This document shows positions 10,433 to 21,181 of a stretch of 64,000 nt of DNA, in pieces. The translations under genes and the position numbers were made by a program. The stretch is taken from the NCBI GenBank assembly GCA_949751835.1, contig CATKHK010000041.1, positions 248,001-312,000 of the forward strand, given 5' to 3'. The notes beneath the pieces are model-generated. The model was not told the origin of the DNA and ran no database searches. It was given only the letters and a program-made list of their open reading frames with translations. Every line of letters begins with the position of its first letter. The first letter of the stretch is position 1. The DNA is from Blepharisma japonicum. Taxonomy: Eukaryota > Ciliophora > Heterotrichea > Heterotrichida > Blepharismidae.

Positions 10433-10844
10433 CTTAAACTCATATTAATTTAATCGAAAATAAGAAAAATTATTTTTAAAATTTATGAAAATTGGAAATA
10501 GATACTATTTTTTGATTAAATAGAAAGTAATAATAATTGATATTTTATTTTAAATAATTTCTAATTTTTATATTGTATAGTTTTCATAATTTCATATAAA
10601 TGCTCATGGCATGAAAGAGCCTCGGCAGTAAGCTGCTTATAAAAATTATCATTTTTGTAATGCTTGATTTATCATTTGATATGAGTTAAATTTATTAAAG
10701 CATTGCGCTGTAACAAGATAATCAAAGTTGGGAGGCAGAAAATATATTAATTAAAAGAGATTATTTTATACATTGTTATATCTGTAAAAAATGAAATTTT
10801 CTCAAATTGACAATTTACAAACTCTCTTAAAATTATATTAAATG
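10433..10844. other. AT-rich intergenic region between convergent genes
   Basis: About 410 bases between the ends of centrin (plus) and the deubiquitinase (minus). No promoter is required here, which makes its length unusual for this compact genome. I found no ORF over 20 codons and no RNA gene that I recognise. Confidence 0.4.
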
Positions 10845-12449
10845 TTAACATCTTCTATATACAATTGCATAGGCATTTTGCGCTAAAACATCTTTTAGGC
10901 TTACTTTATTGCACGATGCATCATCAAATTCATATCAAAAGTTTCCACGCTTACAGAAAGCTGTATAATGCCCAGATATAATTGATCCATGGTGTACTCC
11001 AACTCCAACTAATTTATACTCAGCTTTTTCTTCACAAAACGGACTTAAATCCAAAATTTTGTGAAATTTACAATGCTGATTCAACTTCTGGGCTCCACCA
11101 AGAGATCTGAACCGCTTTAACTGAATAATCAATGCAGACGGCGCTTTAGAAAAAACGAGCTTTTTAGTAGCATTGGCTCTAGACTTACATCGATCACAAG
11201 TAATGCTAACTTTTTCATCTTTTGTATAACTTTGAATGCTTTTAATAATAGTAGAACTAAGTTCTAGCTGAACATCAATAAAGGATTCTTTGGTAATTGA
11301 AGTATAATTGCATGAGTTACATTTAAGGAGACTACTGGTAACACCGTTAAAAATAGTCTTGCGTAGAGCATTTTCAGAAAGTTCTCTTTCTAATTTATTG
11401 ATAGCAAATCGAAGGAATTCAGGTAGGTCGTGCTGTTTCCCTGGAGAAAAATATAGGCTTACGTATTTTCATAGTCGGGAAGGTCTTACAGCTCCTTTAT
11501 TTAGCTTAAATATTGATTTTGTAAGGTCGCTTATAAGTTCTGTAAAAATAAGTTTATTTGATACAAGTTCAAGCTGATAGAAAAAGTCACGGAAAGGAGT
11601 AATACTCATTAAGCATTGAAGTGCAGAATTCATATAACAAAAAAATCCTGGATTTTCTAAGCCAACTTTCCCATTTCTAAGTGTAGGTGCATTGCAATCA
11701 AGAGAATTTGCATGTTGCAAGCCCGAATTTTCACCTGTAGAAACTATAGTATCAGGGTGTGATGGCTCAATGCTTTCATCCATCAAAGTAACTACTTGAA
11801 GCTCTTCTTCTGTCTGTAATTTTACATCAGATGTTGTCATAGCATCGTTGTTATCTTTATTGTAACTTCCAGGCATAATTTCAAATGATTTATTCAAATT
11901 CGATTTTCTATTTTCAGATAATTCATCTGAGATTTTACTATTTGTTGAAAAATCATGCGATGTATGTCTTCTGTGGCCGGTTTCAAAAAGTTCTCCATAC
12001 CGAGCTGGTGTTTCTGAGCCGTATCGGTCCTTAAGAAATAACCATTGTGCTCTATTGAAAATTTGGTAGTCAACCTTAGGATTTAATCCTTTTTTGATTT
12101 TGCCTTTACTATCTAATAATTTCTTGGTTTTAATTTTTCCAGGCCATTTACTGCCGTTTATAAATTCTGTTCATTCATTGATTCAGTCTGTTTCTACCAA
12201 ATATTGCTCAGGATTGCTAAAGTTATTCCCAAGTTCATGTAAACGTCAATATTCTTCCTTTCTATTTATTTCAGAATAGGTAGGATCTAATAATGGGTCT
12301 GCCATTAAAACTTCCTCCTTGAGACTGACTTCTGGAAGAAGTGTTATCAAAAAATCGTGCTGAAAATGCTTTTTTATTGGCTTTTCCTCAATATAAGCGG
12401 CCTCAAAGCTGAATATTGATGCATTTTTTGGGGTAGATTCAAAGATCAT
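10845..12449 (-). CDS. Ubiquitin-specific protease with DUSP domain, 534 aa
   Basis: Five TGA codons read as Trp join scattered ORFs into one frame ending in TAA; an in-frame TAA lies upstream of the ATG. Residues about 65-150 form a DUSP domain (YLVETDWINEWTEF, INGSKWPGKI, DYQIFNRAQWLFL, RYG). The catalytic USP domain follows: Cys box GLENPGFFCYMNS with Cys271, a zinc-finger pair (CNSC...CDRC), and the His box with ISGHYTAF (His494) and the Asp of FDDASC, then YAIVYRR. It should remove ubiquitin from substrates as a thiol protease. It is short for DUSP-USPs but has all three catalytic residues. GFFC replaces the usual GNTC. Confidence 0.9.
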
Positions 12450-12705
12450 TTTATTAATTCCAGCAATTCACTTTTATTATTAAATATGGCCTTGAGCTAT
12501 ATTTGAAACAATAGTTGGTTTCTGATAATAATTTTATTTAATTATAACTAATGTTAGTTTATTATAGTAAAACATTATTAATATAAGAAATCCAAAAATT
12601 GTTTATATCAAATGTTTTTATTATCAGAAACTGATACCTAATAGATTATTAAATCTGACTATGCTTTATAATCTATATAACAGAAATTTTATTGAAAAAT
12701 TATTT

Positions 12706-14331
12706 TTATCTCTTATTGTAGCCTCTTCTTGGGCTTCTACTTCTGAAATTATTTCTATTTTGTCTACCTCTGCTAGTTGAACGATCTCTTCTTCTATCAT
12801 TATTTGTAATTTCTGCCAGTTTTGAAGGGATTTCCTGTTTTGATTCTTTTAAGATTCTCATTAAATCTTGTGCAGATTTCATATTTCTGCGTGTAAAGAA
12901 TGATATTGCAGTGCCTTTAGTTCCAGCCCTTGCAGTTCTTCCAATTCTATGCACATAATCTTCAATTGCATTTGGAAAATCAAAATTTATCACAAAATTG
13001 ACTTCTTTTATATCCAAACCTCTTGCTGCCACATCAGTTGCCACCATGATACTAATTTGGTTATTTCTGAAATCCCTCAAGACTTGGTCTCTTTCTCTTT
13101 GCATTTTATCTCCATGGATTGCTTCAGCTTCATAATTTTGGCGCTTTAAATCAGTCGCCAAAGCTTCACATCCTTTTTTGGTTTCACAGAATACAAGAAC
13201 TTTGCAGTTTTGGTCCATTATGTCCCTAAGAATTGTTAGCAGGAGTGCAAGTTTTTGTTCTTCATTTATAAACTCAATAATTTGCTTTATATCATGGTTA
13301 GCAGAAAGATTTAAAGAGCCGACTTGGATGTGGATAGGGTTGACGATAAATTCATTGGCCAGGTTTTGGACTTCTCGAGGCCAAGTAGCGCTCCACATCA
13401 AGGTTTGACGGTCTGGACGGATTTGAGAAATAATTTTCCTTATTTGAGGGCCAAATCCCATATCAAGCATCCTGTCAGCTTCGTCGATGACTAGAAAAGT
13501 CACTCTATTTAAATTGGTCACGTTACTTTCAAGAAAATCAAGAAGTCGGCCAGGAGTTGCAATGGCTATAGGAGGACAATTTCTTAATCCTCGTTGCTGG
13601 TATGATCTTGAAGACCCTCCGTATATGCAAATGTTATTAATTTGGTAAGGAGACCCTAATCTGCTACATTCTTGGGATATTTGCACAGCAAGTTCACGAG
13701 TAGGAGAAAGAATCAGCACAATAGGTCCTTCCCCAGGCTGAATTGATTGTTGGCCTAATATATGGATAATCCCAGGCAAAGCATAAGAAACAGTCTTTCC
13801 AGATCCAGTTTTGGCAATTCCAATTAAGTCTCTTCCACACAAAGCTACAGGCCAGCTTTGGCATTGAATCGGGGTTGGATTTGCAAAGCCAGCTTCTTTA
13901 AAGATACTTAAAATTTCCCTTGGCAAGTTGATTTCGTCAAAAGAAGTTATGGGTTTTGGGATATCTTTCCCAAAAATTGAGATTTGGATTTTCTCTCTGA
14001 ATTGCGAGATTTCGGAGTCAGAGCGGCGAGATACCGTTGGACTCTCTTTATAAAAATCTTTTTTAAAAGAAGGCAAAGAAGCACTAGGATCGATATTTGA
14101 GCTGAAAGAAGGGTTAGATACAGGTTGAGATGATGGAGGACGGAATCCTCCTCTTGATGGGGATTGATGAAAAGATGGGTCACTACCGCCATGAGATGAT
14201 GGAGTACGGCTAGTGCGGGATTGGTTTGAGGAACGAGGTGGGGATGCTCTGAAGTTAGATTGCTGTCTTTGGCTTGGCAGATTTCCATTTCGAGGATGGA
14301 AGTTTGGATTGCTGTATCTTTTAGTTGACAT
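12706..14331 (-). CDS. DEAD-box RNA helicase, DDX5/Dbp2 type, 541 aa
   Basis: An ATP-dependent RNA helicase. The core runs from the Q motif (FANPTPIQCQSWP, about residue 150) through motif I (AKTGSGKT), PTRELA, GG, TPGRLLDFLE, DEAD (VIDEADRMLDMGF), SAT, and motifs V/VI (ATDVAARGLD, HRIGRTARAG). The order and the DLIGIAKTGSGKT context fit the DDX5/Dbp2 subfamily, which acts in splicing, transcription and RNA decay. The N-terminal 100 residues are Ser/Pro/Arg/Asn-rich, and the C-terminus has RS/RG-type repeats (DRSTSRGRQ, SRSPRRG), consistent with RNA-binding tails. No TGA codons and no introns; TAA stop. Confidence 0.93.
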   Translation of the reverse strand: MSTKRYSNPNFHPRNGNLPSQRQQSNFRASPPRSSNQSRTSRTPSSHGGSDPSFHQSPSRGGFRPPSSQPVSNPSFSSNIDPSASLPSFKKDFYKESPTVSRRSDSEISQFREKIQISIFGKDIPKPITSFDEINLPREILSIFKEAGFANPTPIQCQSWPVALCGRDLIGIAKTGSGKTVSYALPGIIHILGQQSIQPGEGPIVLILSPTRELAVQISQECSRLGSPYQINNICIYGGSSRSYQQRGLRNCPPIAIATPGRLLDFLESNVTNLNRVTFLVIDEADRMLDMGFGPQIRKIISQIRPDRQTLMWSATWPREVQNLANEFIVNPIHIQVGSLNLSANHDIKQIIEFINEEQKLALLLTILRDIMDQNCKVLVFCETKKGCEALATDLKRQNYEAEAIHGDKMQRERDQVLRDFRNNQISIMVATDVAARGLDIKEVNFVINFDFPNAIEDYVHRIGRTARAGTKGTAISFFTRRNMKSAQDLMRILKESKQEIPSKLAEITNNDRRRDRSTSRGRQNRNNFRSRSPRRGYNKR

Positions 14332-14533
14332 ATTATAAGGATTTTGATATATTTTTAAGAGTCTGAGTCAATGCAATTGTTTTAATGGGGCTATTGTCTA
14401 ATAATAAACTTAGTAATAAATATTTTCTTTCTAAGGCCTGCTTCTTTACTTATTGCTTATTAATCATAAATTCATAGGTATCTTTCAGCTTTATATTTAG
14501 ACAAAAATTGAAAAATAATTCATTAAATTATGA

Positions 14534-14944
14534 TTAGAGATCTTGAGTTGCTTCTTCTTTGCCTTTTTCTCCTCCGACAGGTAACAAAGCTTGGTGAATA
14601 AACGGTACAGCTCCACCGCTTGCAATAATAGCGTTTGACATGAGGCGATTTAATTCCTCATCATTTCTGATTGCGAGTTGAATGTGTCTTGGGACAATTC
14701 TGGTTTTCTTGTAATCCTTTGCGGCATTTCCTGCAAGTTCCAAAACTTCTGCTGCCAAGTATTCAAGGACTGCTGCAAGATAGACTGGAGCACCTGCACC
14801 GACTCTTTCGGCGTATTTTCCGTGTTTCATGAATCTTGAGATACGACCGACTGGGAATTGAAGACCTGCCTTTTGTGATCTTGAAGTTTTGCTAGCGCTT
14901 GCTGCTTTTCCTCTGCTTCCTTTTCCTTTTCCGACTGTTGACAT
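14534..14944 (-). CDS. H2A: Histone H2A with H2A.X-like C-terminus, 136 aa
   Basis: A complete histone fold is present ([60 protein letters not shown]), with the acidic-patch residues and a [13 protein letters not shown] docking segment. The protein ends in EEATQDL. This fits the H2A.X motif S-Q-(E/D)-hydrophobic at the very C-terminus, except that Ser is Thr (Thr133-Gln134-Asp135-Leu136); PIKK kinases accept TQ as well as SQ. A Lys/Ser-rich N-tail precedes the fold. No introns, TAA stop. Confidence 0.96.
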   Translation of the reverse strand: MSTVGKGKGSRGKAASASKTSRSQKAGLQFPVGRISRFMKHGKYAERVGAGAPVYLAAVLEYLAAEVLELAGNAAKDYKKTRIVPRHIQLAIRNDEELNRLMSNAIIASGGAVPFIHQALLPVGGEKGKEEATQDL

Positions 14945-15862
14945 TTTATGTTTTATTTCAAACCCAGTCTATTTATACTTTTTGATATTAGATATGGATA
15001 CAAATTAGCCAATCAAAATTAAGATTGCGATTTAAGAGGATAGTTTCTTTTTAATATATATTTTAACTATAAAAGATACTTCAAATTTAAAAACCAATAA
15101 TTATACTTTATCTTACAAGTGATATTCCAAAACCTTATAATTTTCTGAAATTAATCTTTTTCTTATTCATTAAAACTTATGACTCAAAAATTTAACAGAT
15201 AATTAATAAGACTTTAGATCTTAAAGTATTACTCTTCTATTAACTTAATATAATTTTTATACTTAAATGAGTAATAAATTTTTACAAAAATTTACCTTAA
15301 CCTCAAATACTTAGTTTACGCTAATTTTTATAATATGAAAATTTGAAACATTTTTGCGTATTTAAGAGCTCAGCATATCTCTTTAATTATTTTCTGTACA
15401 GAATTTAAAATATTTTTTTTTACATTCAATATAAAGTTCGCTTCTCTTCTTAAAAGCATTTCTTCTATATAAGCTTTCTTAGTATTTATATGAATTAGGT
15501 TTTATTTAAAATACTCAATTTTATAGCACATTATAGAATCATTGCCTAATAAAAAATACTAATTTACATATTTTAGGGTCGAATATCAAGGTTTCAATAA
15601 TAATCTTAACAGATTTGCATGACTTATTTTTTTCATTCTATTAATCATTTCCTCAGATGCTTATAAAGTTGGTATATAAATTTCTTCTCCTGCACAAAAT
15701 GAATGCCCAGCTTATTTAGCGAATATACTTCTATTACCTACTAAGAAAAATCCAATAAGTTATCCCATAAATAAACCACAAACTCATCTTATTGCAAAAC
15801 GATGTAAATTCCCTAGCAGCGGGATAAAAACTAGCAACCTTTTCATACAATTTTTTGATATA
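14945..15862. other. Long AT-rich intergenic region between divergent genes
   Basis: About 920 bases upstream of both H2A (minus) and cytochrome c1 (plus), so it should contain both promoters. A minus-strand frame at 15559-15846 reads as protein-like for 95 codons with TGA as Trp, but it contains three in-frame TAA codons, so I do not call it a gene. No tRNA, snRNA or repeat recognised. Confidence 0.4.
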
Positions 15863-16918
15863 ATGCCAATCATTTTCCTATTTTCAACCCCCAAGCACTT
15901 TCATCATCCTCAATTCAAAAATAACTTTTATAAATCCATTAAAATGGTATCGTTGATCACAACACCCACACTCTTATGGGCTTCAGGAATTTACTTACTT
16001 TGGCAAAACAAGAAGAGTTGTGAATGCTTCATCTATCGTGATGACATCGGCCAAAGACAAGGTATCAAAGGTTACGAAGAGCAAGCAATGATAAACAAAT
16101 TCCATTGGCCTCACGAGCGCTACTTCGGCTCCTACAGTGCCTTAGTGCTACGACGTGGCTTCAAAGTTTTTACTCGCTCTTGCAACACTTGCCACGCAAT
16201 GACTCAGAACAAGTACGATTTCCTCATCAAAAAGGCTTACAGACAAGGAGAATTAAGCGATATTGTCAAAGAACTTGCCCCTGTGAACCCAGGTCACTGG
16301 TATATCAAGGGTTGGTTTAGACACGAGTGGATGGACAGGCCAAAGAAGATTTCAGACTATATGTTCTCTCCTTATATCTCCCCAGATCATGCTAGAAGTG
16401 CAAATGGAGGACTTTTCCCAAGCGATTTAAGCAGAATCGGGATTTCAAAGCCAGGCGGTCCAGCATATGTGTACAACATCATGACAGGCTATCATTATGA
16501 GCCACCATTTGGAATTGACGTGCCTGAAGGAAAACATTTCAACCCTTACTTCAAACATATGATTATTGGAATGCCAAGACCTCTTTATGACGGTATGATG
16601 GAATATGACGATGGAACTCCAGCTTCCACCCCACAAATGGCTTATGATGTCGCTGAATTTTGCCACTTCATGGCTGCAAAAGATAGCTTAGAGTATAGGA
16701 TTGCTTGGCTTAAGTTCTTTATGATGATTGTTATATCATTCCCATTCTGCTACTTCAGATTCAAAATCGCAAGAACTGCAATGCTGAGTATGAGAATTGA
16801 GCTTTATAACGTGTCAGATGGATACCGCAAGTATAAATACTTCAATAGATTCTATAAGCTCAAGAGGTCGTTTGGCTGGATGAGACAGCATCCATCGAAC
16901 TTTTTCATAGGCAAGTAA
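15863..16918 (+). CDS. CYC1: Cytochrome c1, complex III subunit, 351 aa
   Basis: The haem-bearing subunit of the mitochondrial cytochrome bc1 complex, passing electrons from the Rieske protein to cytochrome c. A covalent haem site CNTCH lies near residue 110. The family motifs SPDHARSANGGLFPSDLS, GGPAYVYNIMTGY and HFNPYFKHMIIGMPRPL follow, the last with the Met axial ligand. A C-terminal membrane anchor (FFMMIVISFPFCYF) comes before a basic tail. The first 45 residues could contain the import signal and an extra hydrophobic segment; Met28 is an alternative start. It is longer than animal CYC1 (about 325) because of the tail. TAA stop, no introns. Confidence 0.92.
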   Translation: MPIIFLFSTPKHFHHPQFKNNFYKSIKMVSLITTPTLLWASGIYLLWQNKKSCECFIYRDDIGQRQGIKGYEEQAMINKFHWPHERYFGSYSALVLRRGFKVFTRSCNTCHAMTQNKYDFLIKKAYRQGELSDIVKELAPVNPGHWYIKGWFRHEWMDRPKKISDYMFSPYISPDHARSANGGLFPSDLSRIGISKPGGPAYVYNIMTGYHYEPPFGIDVPEGKHFNPYFKHMIIGMPRPLYDGMMEYDDGTPASTPQMAYDVAEFCHFMAAKDSLEYRIAWLKFFMMIVISFPFCYFRFKIARTAMLSMRIELYNVSDGYRKYKYFNRFYKLKRSFGWMRQHPSNFFIGK

Positions 16919-17181
16919 TTTAAGCCTTTAGAAACTTATTTAAGTCTTTGAAATTCAAATTTACGAATAATAAATGGATTTAGTCAAATTGAACAAGAAA
17001 TCTTATTGATAAAATACCAAAAAAAGCAGCTTTGTATGAATAAATCAGTAATGAACATTATGATAATAAAAAAGGGTTCAGTGAAGAAGAATCATAAATT
17101 GCTCTTCCAGCTCCAATCAAAATTTATAATAGAAATTTCTCTTTTCATTAAAATCATCCATTATTCATATCAGAAATATAA

Positions 17182-18849
17182 ATGTCTACCATTCAGGCAG
17201 TCCAAACAACTCCTATTCAAGGCCAAAAACCAGGAACATCTGGTGTCCGCAAAAAAGTCACAGAAATTCTCCAGCCTCATTACATAGAGAACTTCACTCA
17301 GAGCTGTTTTAACACAGTCAAGGAGCGAGAAGTTCTTGAAGGCAGCACAATAGTGGTCTCAGGTGATGGAAGATATTATAACAAGACGGCAATTCAGACC
17401 ATCCTCAAAGTGGCTGCAGGCAACCGCGTAGGACGAGTTTGGGTTGGGCAGAACGGAATTTTATCTACTCCAGCAGTTTCTGTAATAATAAGAGAAAGAG
17501 AAGGAGGAATTGCTTTAGGAGGCCTCATTCTTACAGCAAGCCATAACCCAGGTGGTCCAAATGCTGACTTCGGTATTAAATACAACATTGGAAACGGAGG
17601 CCCAGCCCCTGAAGACTGGACAAACAGGATTTATGAGCATACAATCTCAATCTCTGAATATTCAATTGCAGATATCCCTGATGTTGATATCTCAAACCTT
17701 GGAAGAACTGAATTTCAAGTCGACGGGAGGCCATTTGTTGTAGAAGTGATTGACTCAACTGAAGACTATGTAGCAAAAATGCAAAGCATTTTTAATTTTG
17801 ACGACTTAAGAGCTTTGGTGTCAAGACCTGACTTCAAAATTCATTATGACTGCTTAAGCGGAGTATCAGGACCATATGCGAGACATATTTTCCACAGGAT
17901 TTTAGGAGTTCCATTAGAGCAAATTCATAATTCAGAGCCTCTTGAAGATTTTGGTGGCGGGCATCCTGACCCAAATCTAGTATATGCTCATGACTTGGTC
18001 CATGCAATGGGAATTGGAGCAGAAGCCCAACATGGAGATTATCCTGATTTTGGAGCTGCAAATGATGGAGATGCTGATAGGAATATGATTTTAGGCAAAC
18101 AATTTTTTGTGACTCCTTCAGACTCTGTAGCTGTGCTTGCTGCTAATTCAGCAGCGATACCATATTTTGCAGGAGGTCTTAAAGGAGTTGCTAGAAGTAT
18201 GCCTACAAGCACTGCTATTGATTTCGTAGGACAAAAACTAGGGATACAGGTTTATGAAGTCCCAACTGGGTGGAAATTCTTTGGAAATTTGATGGACGCT
18301 GGAAGACTTAGCATCTGTGGAGAAGAAAGCTTTGGCACTGGAAGCGACCATATTAGAGAAAAAGACGGCGTCTGGGCTGTTTTAGCATGGCTTAGCGTTA
18401 TTGCCCATAAAAACAAAAATTCTGACCACTTGGTAGGGGTTGAAGAAATTGTGAGAAGTCACTGGCAAGAGTACGGGAGAAATTACTATATGAGATACGA
18501 CTACGAAAACGTAGACTCAAATGCCGCCAATCAGCTGATGGAGACACTTAAAAACAAGTTTTCTGATTTCCAAGGACAAGCTGACAGTTATGAATACACC
18601 GACCCAGTTGACCATTCTGTAACTAAAAATCAAGGACTAAGATTCATAACTCCAGAATGGCGTATCATCTACCGTCTCTCTGGAACCGGGTCTTCAGGTG
18701 CCACCGTTCGTGTTTACTACGAAAAATACGACAAGGTGAATTTGGATTTATCCACTGATCAAGCACTTGGATCAATAATTGACTGGTCTCTCAAGTTTTC
18801 AGACATAAACGCCATTCTTTCAGTCACTGGGCCTACAGTCATAACCTAA
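17182..18849 (+). CDS. PGM1: Phosphoglucomutase (parafusin family), 555 aa
   Basis: Interconverts glucose 1-phosphate and glucose 6-phosphate. The N-terminal GTSGVRKKV, the active-site serine loop LTASHNPGG (about residue 117), the metal-binding loop NDGDADRN, the sugar-binding CGEESFGTGSDHIREKDG and the phosphate-binding RLSGTGSSGATVRVYYE are all present. Length matches PGM1 (about 560). In ciliates, members of this family include parafusin, a phosphoglycoprotein linked to exocytosis; the sequence alone does not tell enzyme from parafusin. Its stop is 22 bases from that of the convergent ammonium transporter. All Trp codons are TGG. Confidence 0.95.
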   Translation: MSTIQAVQTTPIQGQKPGTSGVRKKVTEILQPHYIENFTQSCFNTVKEREVLEGSTIVVSGDGRYYNKTAIQTILKVAAGNRVGRVWVGQNGILSTPAVSVIIREREGGIALGGLILTASHNPGGPNADFGIKYNIGNGGPAPEDWTNRIYEHTISISEYSIADIPDVDISNLGRTEFQVDGRPFVVEVIDSTEDYVAKMQSIFNFDDLRALVSRPDFKIHYDCLSGVSGPYARHIFHRILGVPLEQIHNSEPLEDFGGGHPDPNLVYAHDLVHAMGIGAEAQHGDYPDFGAANDGDADRNMILGKQFFVTPSDSVAVLAANSAAIPYFAGGLKGVARSMPTSTAIDFVGQKLGIQVYEVPTGWKFFGNLMDAGRLSICGEESFGTGSDHIREKDGVWAVLAWLSVIAHKNKNSDHLVGVEEIVRSHWQEYGRNYYMRYDYENVDSNAANQLMETLKNKFSDFQGQADSYEYTDPVDHSVTKNQGLRFITPEWRIIYRLSGTGSSGATVRVYYEKYDKVNLDLSTDQALGSIIDWSLKFSDINAILSVTGPTVIT

Positions 18850-18871
18850 TTAAATTTAAATAACTTTGAAG

Positions 18872-20146
18872 TTAACTTATTTCTTCTACTTCTCCTCCTT
18901 TTGTGATCACATCATCATACACAAACCCAGATTGCAATATTAGAGTATTCTTCAATCCGTACTTTTGGATGTGGTCTCTTAATCTCATTCCTCCTACAAC
19001 GGTCAAGATTGTAAACAAAATCACAGCCCACGCAAGAGCCCAGCCCAGTACCACAATGACACCAATTACTTGAGTAGATAAGGTGTGGCCTGAAATTCCT
19101 TGCCAGAAGCAGCCGTCCTCGTCAGTGATGAATCCAGGTAGGATTCCACCTACAAGTCCAGGAACTAAGAAAGTAGCAGTTACTGACATTGGGTCGTCAA
19201 TCTGAAGATAAAGCACAAACTTGTAGGTAAAGGCAAAGAAAACACCTGTCATGATACCGACGATTCCTGCTTGCCAAGGAGTAGTATTATAAGCAGAACT
19301 AGAAATAACGACCATTCCTGCAATGAAGCCTTGGTAAATTGCGATGGTATGAGTATGTAAATCTTTGCTAAATAGTGTAAGTAGCTTAAGAGCGACAATT
19401 GAGGTAGCTCCTGCACAAATCCATGAGTTGGCTGCTGACATCCCCATTTGGTCAGCTCTACTTTGGCCAATTGAGAAATTGAGACCAAAAATGCCTAAAA
19501 TTAAAAGGACTGCACCAATTATATAGATAGGGTACATTTGGATCGTGAATCTTGCAGCTTTTCTTGGACGCCATCTTCCTCTTCTATAGCCTGAGAATAT
19601 AGCTCCCATTAGTCCAATAGCTCCTGCAAACATATGAATATTGATTGCTCCTCCGACGTCAATAAGGTCTTTTTTAAGCTCTATAGCAAGCCATCCACCT
19701 CCCCATGACCATGCAACGATAACTGGCCATACAAAGAGCATAATCATAAAAGCAAGCACAACGTAGACGTGGTATTTTACTTTTTCACTCATTCCGCCAT
19801 TGATGACAAAGAGGACGAAAAAGCCACAAAGTGCAAAAAATGAAGCGCAAGCTCCATGATTCTCTGATCGCTCAGTAAGCCACTTTTCGCCACCAAAATT
19901 ACGGTTTCCAATGAATTCACTATCGGCGACGTTTCCAAAAGCGAAACCATAGCCTAACACTCACCATACCACGATACCAATTGAAAATTGAAGCCAATTT
20001 TTGAGTAGAAGGTGGTTAGCATTTTCAGGTCTACAAAGACCATATTCCATTAGCATGAGGCCAATCTAAATATTTGTTACCAAGCCTATGAACACTACAA
20101 TGTCACCAATTCCTGGTAGGGTTAACGGGCATACAGACTCCGACAT
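18872..20146 (-). CDS. AMT: Ammonium transporter (Amt/Mep/Rh family), 419 aa
   Basis: The CDS needs removal of one 15-nt intron (20066-20080) and reading of one TGA as Trp (VVWWVLGYGFAFG). About eleven hydrophobic helices follow the Amt pattern: GYGFAFGNVADSEFIGN, WSWGGGWL, DVGGAINIHMFAGAIGLMGAI, QAGIVGIMTG and DDPMSVTATFLVPGLVGGI. The first pore histidine (His166) is kept, but the second twin histidine is Phe321, so the conduction mechanism may differ from that of bacterial AmtB. The start ATG at 20146 gives a short N-terminus before helix 1. A cytosolic tail ends in EEIS. Confidence 0.92.
20066..20080 (-). other. 15-nt intron in the ammonium transporter gene
   Basis: GTAACAAATATTTAG on the minus strand, phase 0. 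If retained it adds an in-frame TAG; removing it joins FIGL to IGLMLMEYG in helix 1. Confidence 0.93.
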
Positions 20147-20650
20147 TTAAATTATAGTGGATAGGATTTAAAGTATGAATCTTTAATGACAGTAAATGAT
20201 AAGGAATAAAATTCAATAGGATAGGTCTACATCAAATATTCAGGAGCACTAGTATTAGGAGGTATAAATTAAAATGAGTGAGTTGCCACCTATTTTATAT
20301 TAACAGCTCTAAAGGAAAAAATTTAAGGAATAAATAGGAGCAGTTTGATTAGCAAGAAGGAAATTAATTTATTTTACTTACCTGACCTTTTTATTTAAAA
20401 TTATTTGATATGTCTAAAATGATAAATTAAATCAAATCAAAATAATCATAAAATTCTCATCAGAGATTAATTGTAAATGAGTAGCTATGAGCTCTTCATC
20501 TTCTTTTTAAGCTGCTTAAATTTAATATTTAAATTGATTAGGCCAATTGCTTTCATCAAATCTTTTAAGAATTTATTTAGAAAGTTCTCTCGAAAATAAA
20601 TGATAAATAAATTGGCGGTAAAGCAAAATTTAAATTTAAAAATAATTTTA
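20147..20650. other. AT-rich intergenic region
   Basis: About 500 bases upstream of the transporter and downstream of the small zinc-finger gene. Short ORFs exist on both strands around 20477-20736 (39 and 83 codons). They overlap each other and neither shows a family signature, so no gene is called. Confidence 0.4.
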
Positions 20651-21064
20651 TTATCTGGAATTATTATGGAATGTAGCATGATTTTTGACTTCAGAGCGTT
20701 TAAATGTGTGCCCAGTTCCACATTGCTCACACTCATAAAGAGCGTTTAGTTTGTCAACTCCAGATTGTCCTTGAATTAGATTGAAGAAATAAATTTTATT
20801 GGGATCCTTGCATTCAACACTGAGTTTATCTGGCAGATCTGATTTTTTATTTGTATCCTCAGGCTCAGGAATTCCATTTACTAATCCATATACCTTTTTC
20901 AGCCGATAAAAGAACATCTTTGCACTTGTTTGGTCGAACTTCATTTCTTCTATGATATTGAAGAGGTCTTTTGCTACGAATAGAAGGGTATCTAAGTCGA
21001 TCCCTTGGTTTTGGAGAGTGACAAGAAGGTTCTGATCATTGTTAGCGAGATAAGCAAGATCCAT
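20651..21064 (-). CDS. Small protein with one C2H2-type zinc finger, 137 aa
   Basis: A helical N-terminal two-thirds (about 1-90; LDTLLFVAKDLFNIIEEM, AKMFFYRLKKVYGL) leads to a C-terminal zinc-finger-like motif CEQCGTGHTFKRSEVKNHATFH with Cys-x2-Cys and His-x3-His spacing. No catalytic signature. It could bind nucleic acid or protein. It lies 117 bases downstream of TRAP1 on the same strand. TAA stop. Family not recognised. Confidence 0.7.
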   Translation of the reverse strand: MDLAYLANNDQNLLVTLQNQGIDLDTLLFVAKDLFNIIEEMKFDQTSAKMFFYRLKKVYGLVNGIPEPEDTNKKSDLPDKLSVECKDPNKIYFFNLIQGQSGVDKLNALYECEQCGTGHTFKRSEVKNHATFHNNSR

Positions 21065-21181
21065 TTAATATTTTATAAGGGGGGTTTAAGAATTTTTACT
21101 TTTAATTTAAATATACATTATGAGATACTTATTAATTTATTCAATAAAAATATGATGACATTCAGAAAAGAGATAAATTAT

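Noticed and set aside
15559-15846. 95-codon minus-strand frame resembling a membrane protein (MKRLLVFIPLLGNLHRFAIRW...)
   Set aside because: Three in-frame TAA codons; such a frame is not surprising by chance in this composition.
20477-20596. 39-codon plus-strand ORF MSSYELFIFFLSCLNLIFKL... and an overlapping minus-strand ORF
   Set aside because: Both strands give equally good short ORFs, so at most one could be real and nothing distinguishes them.
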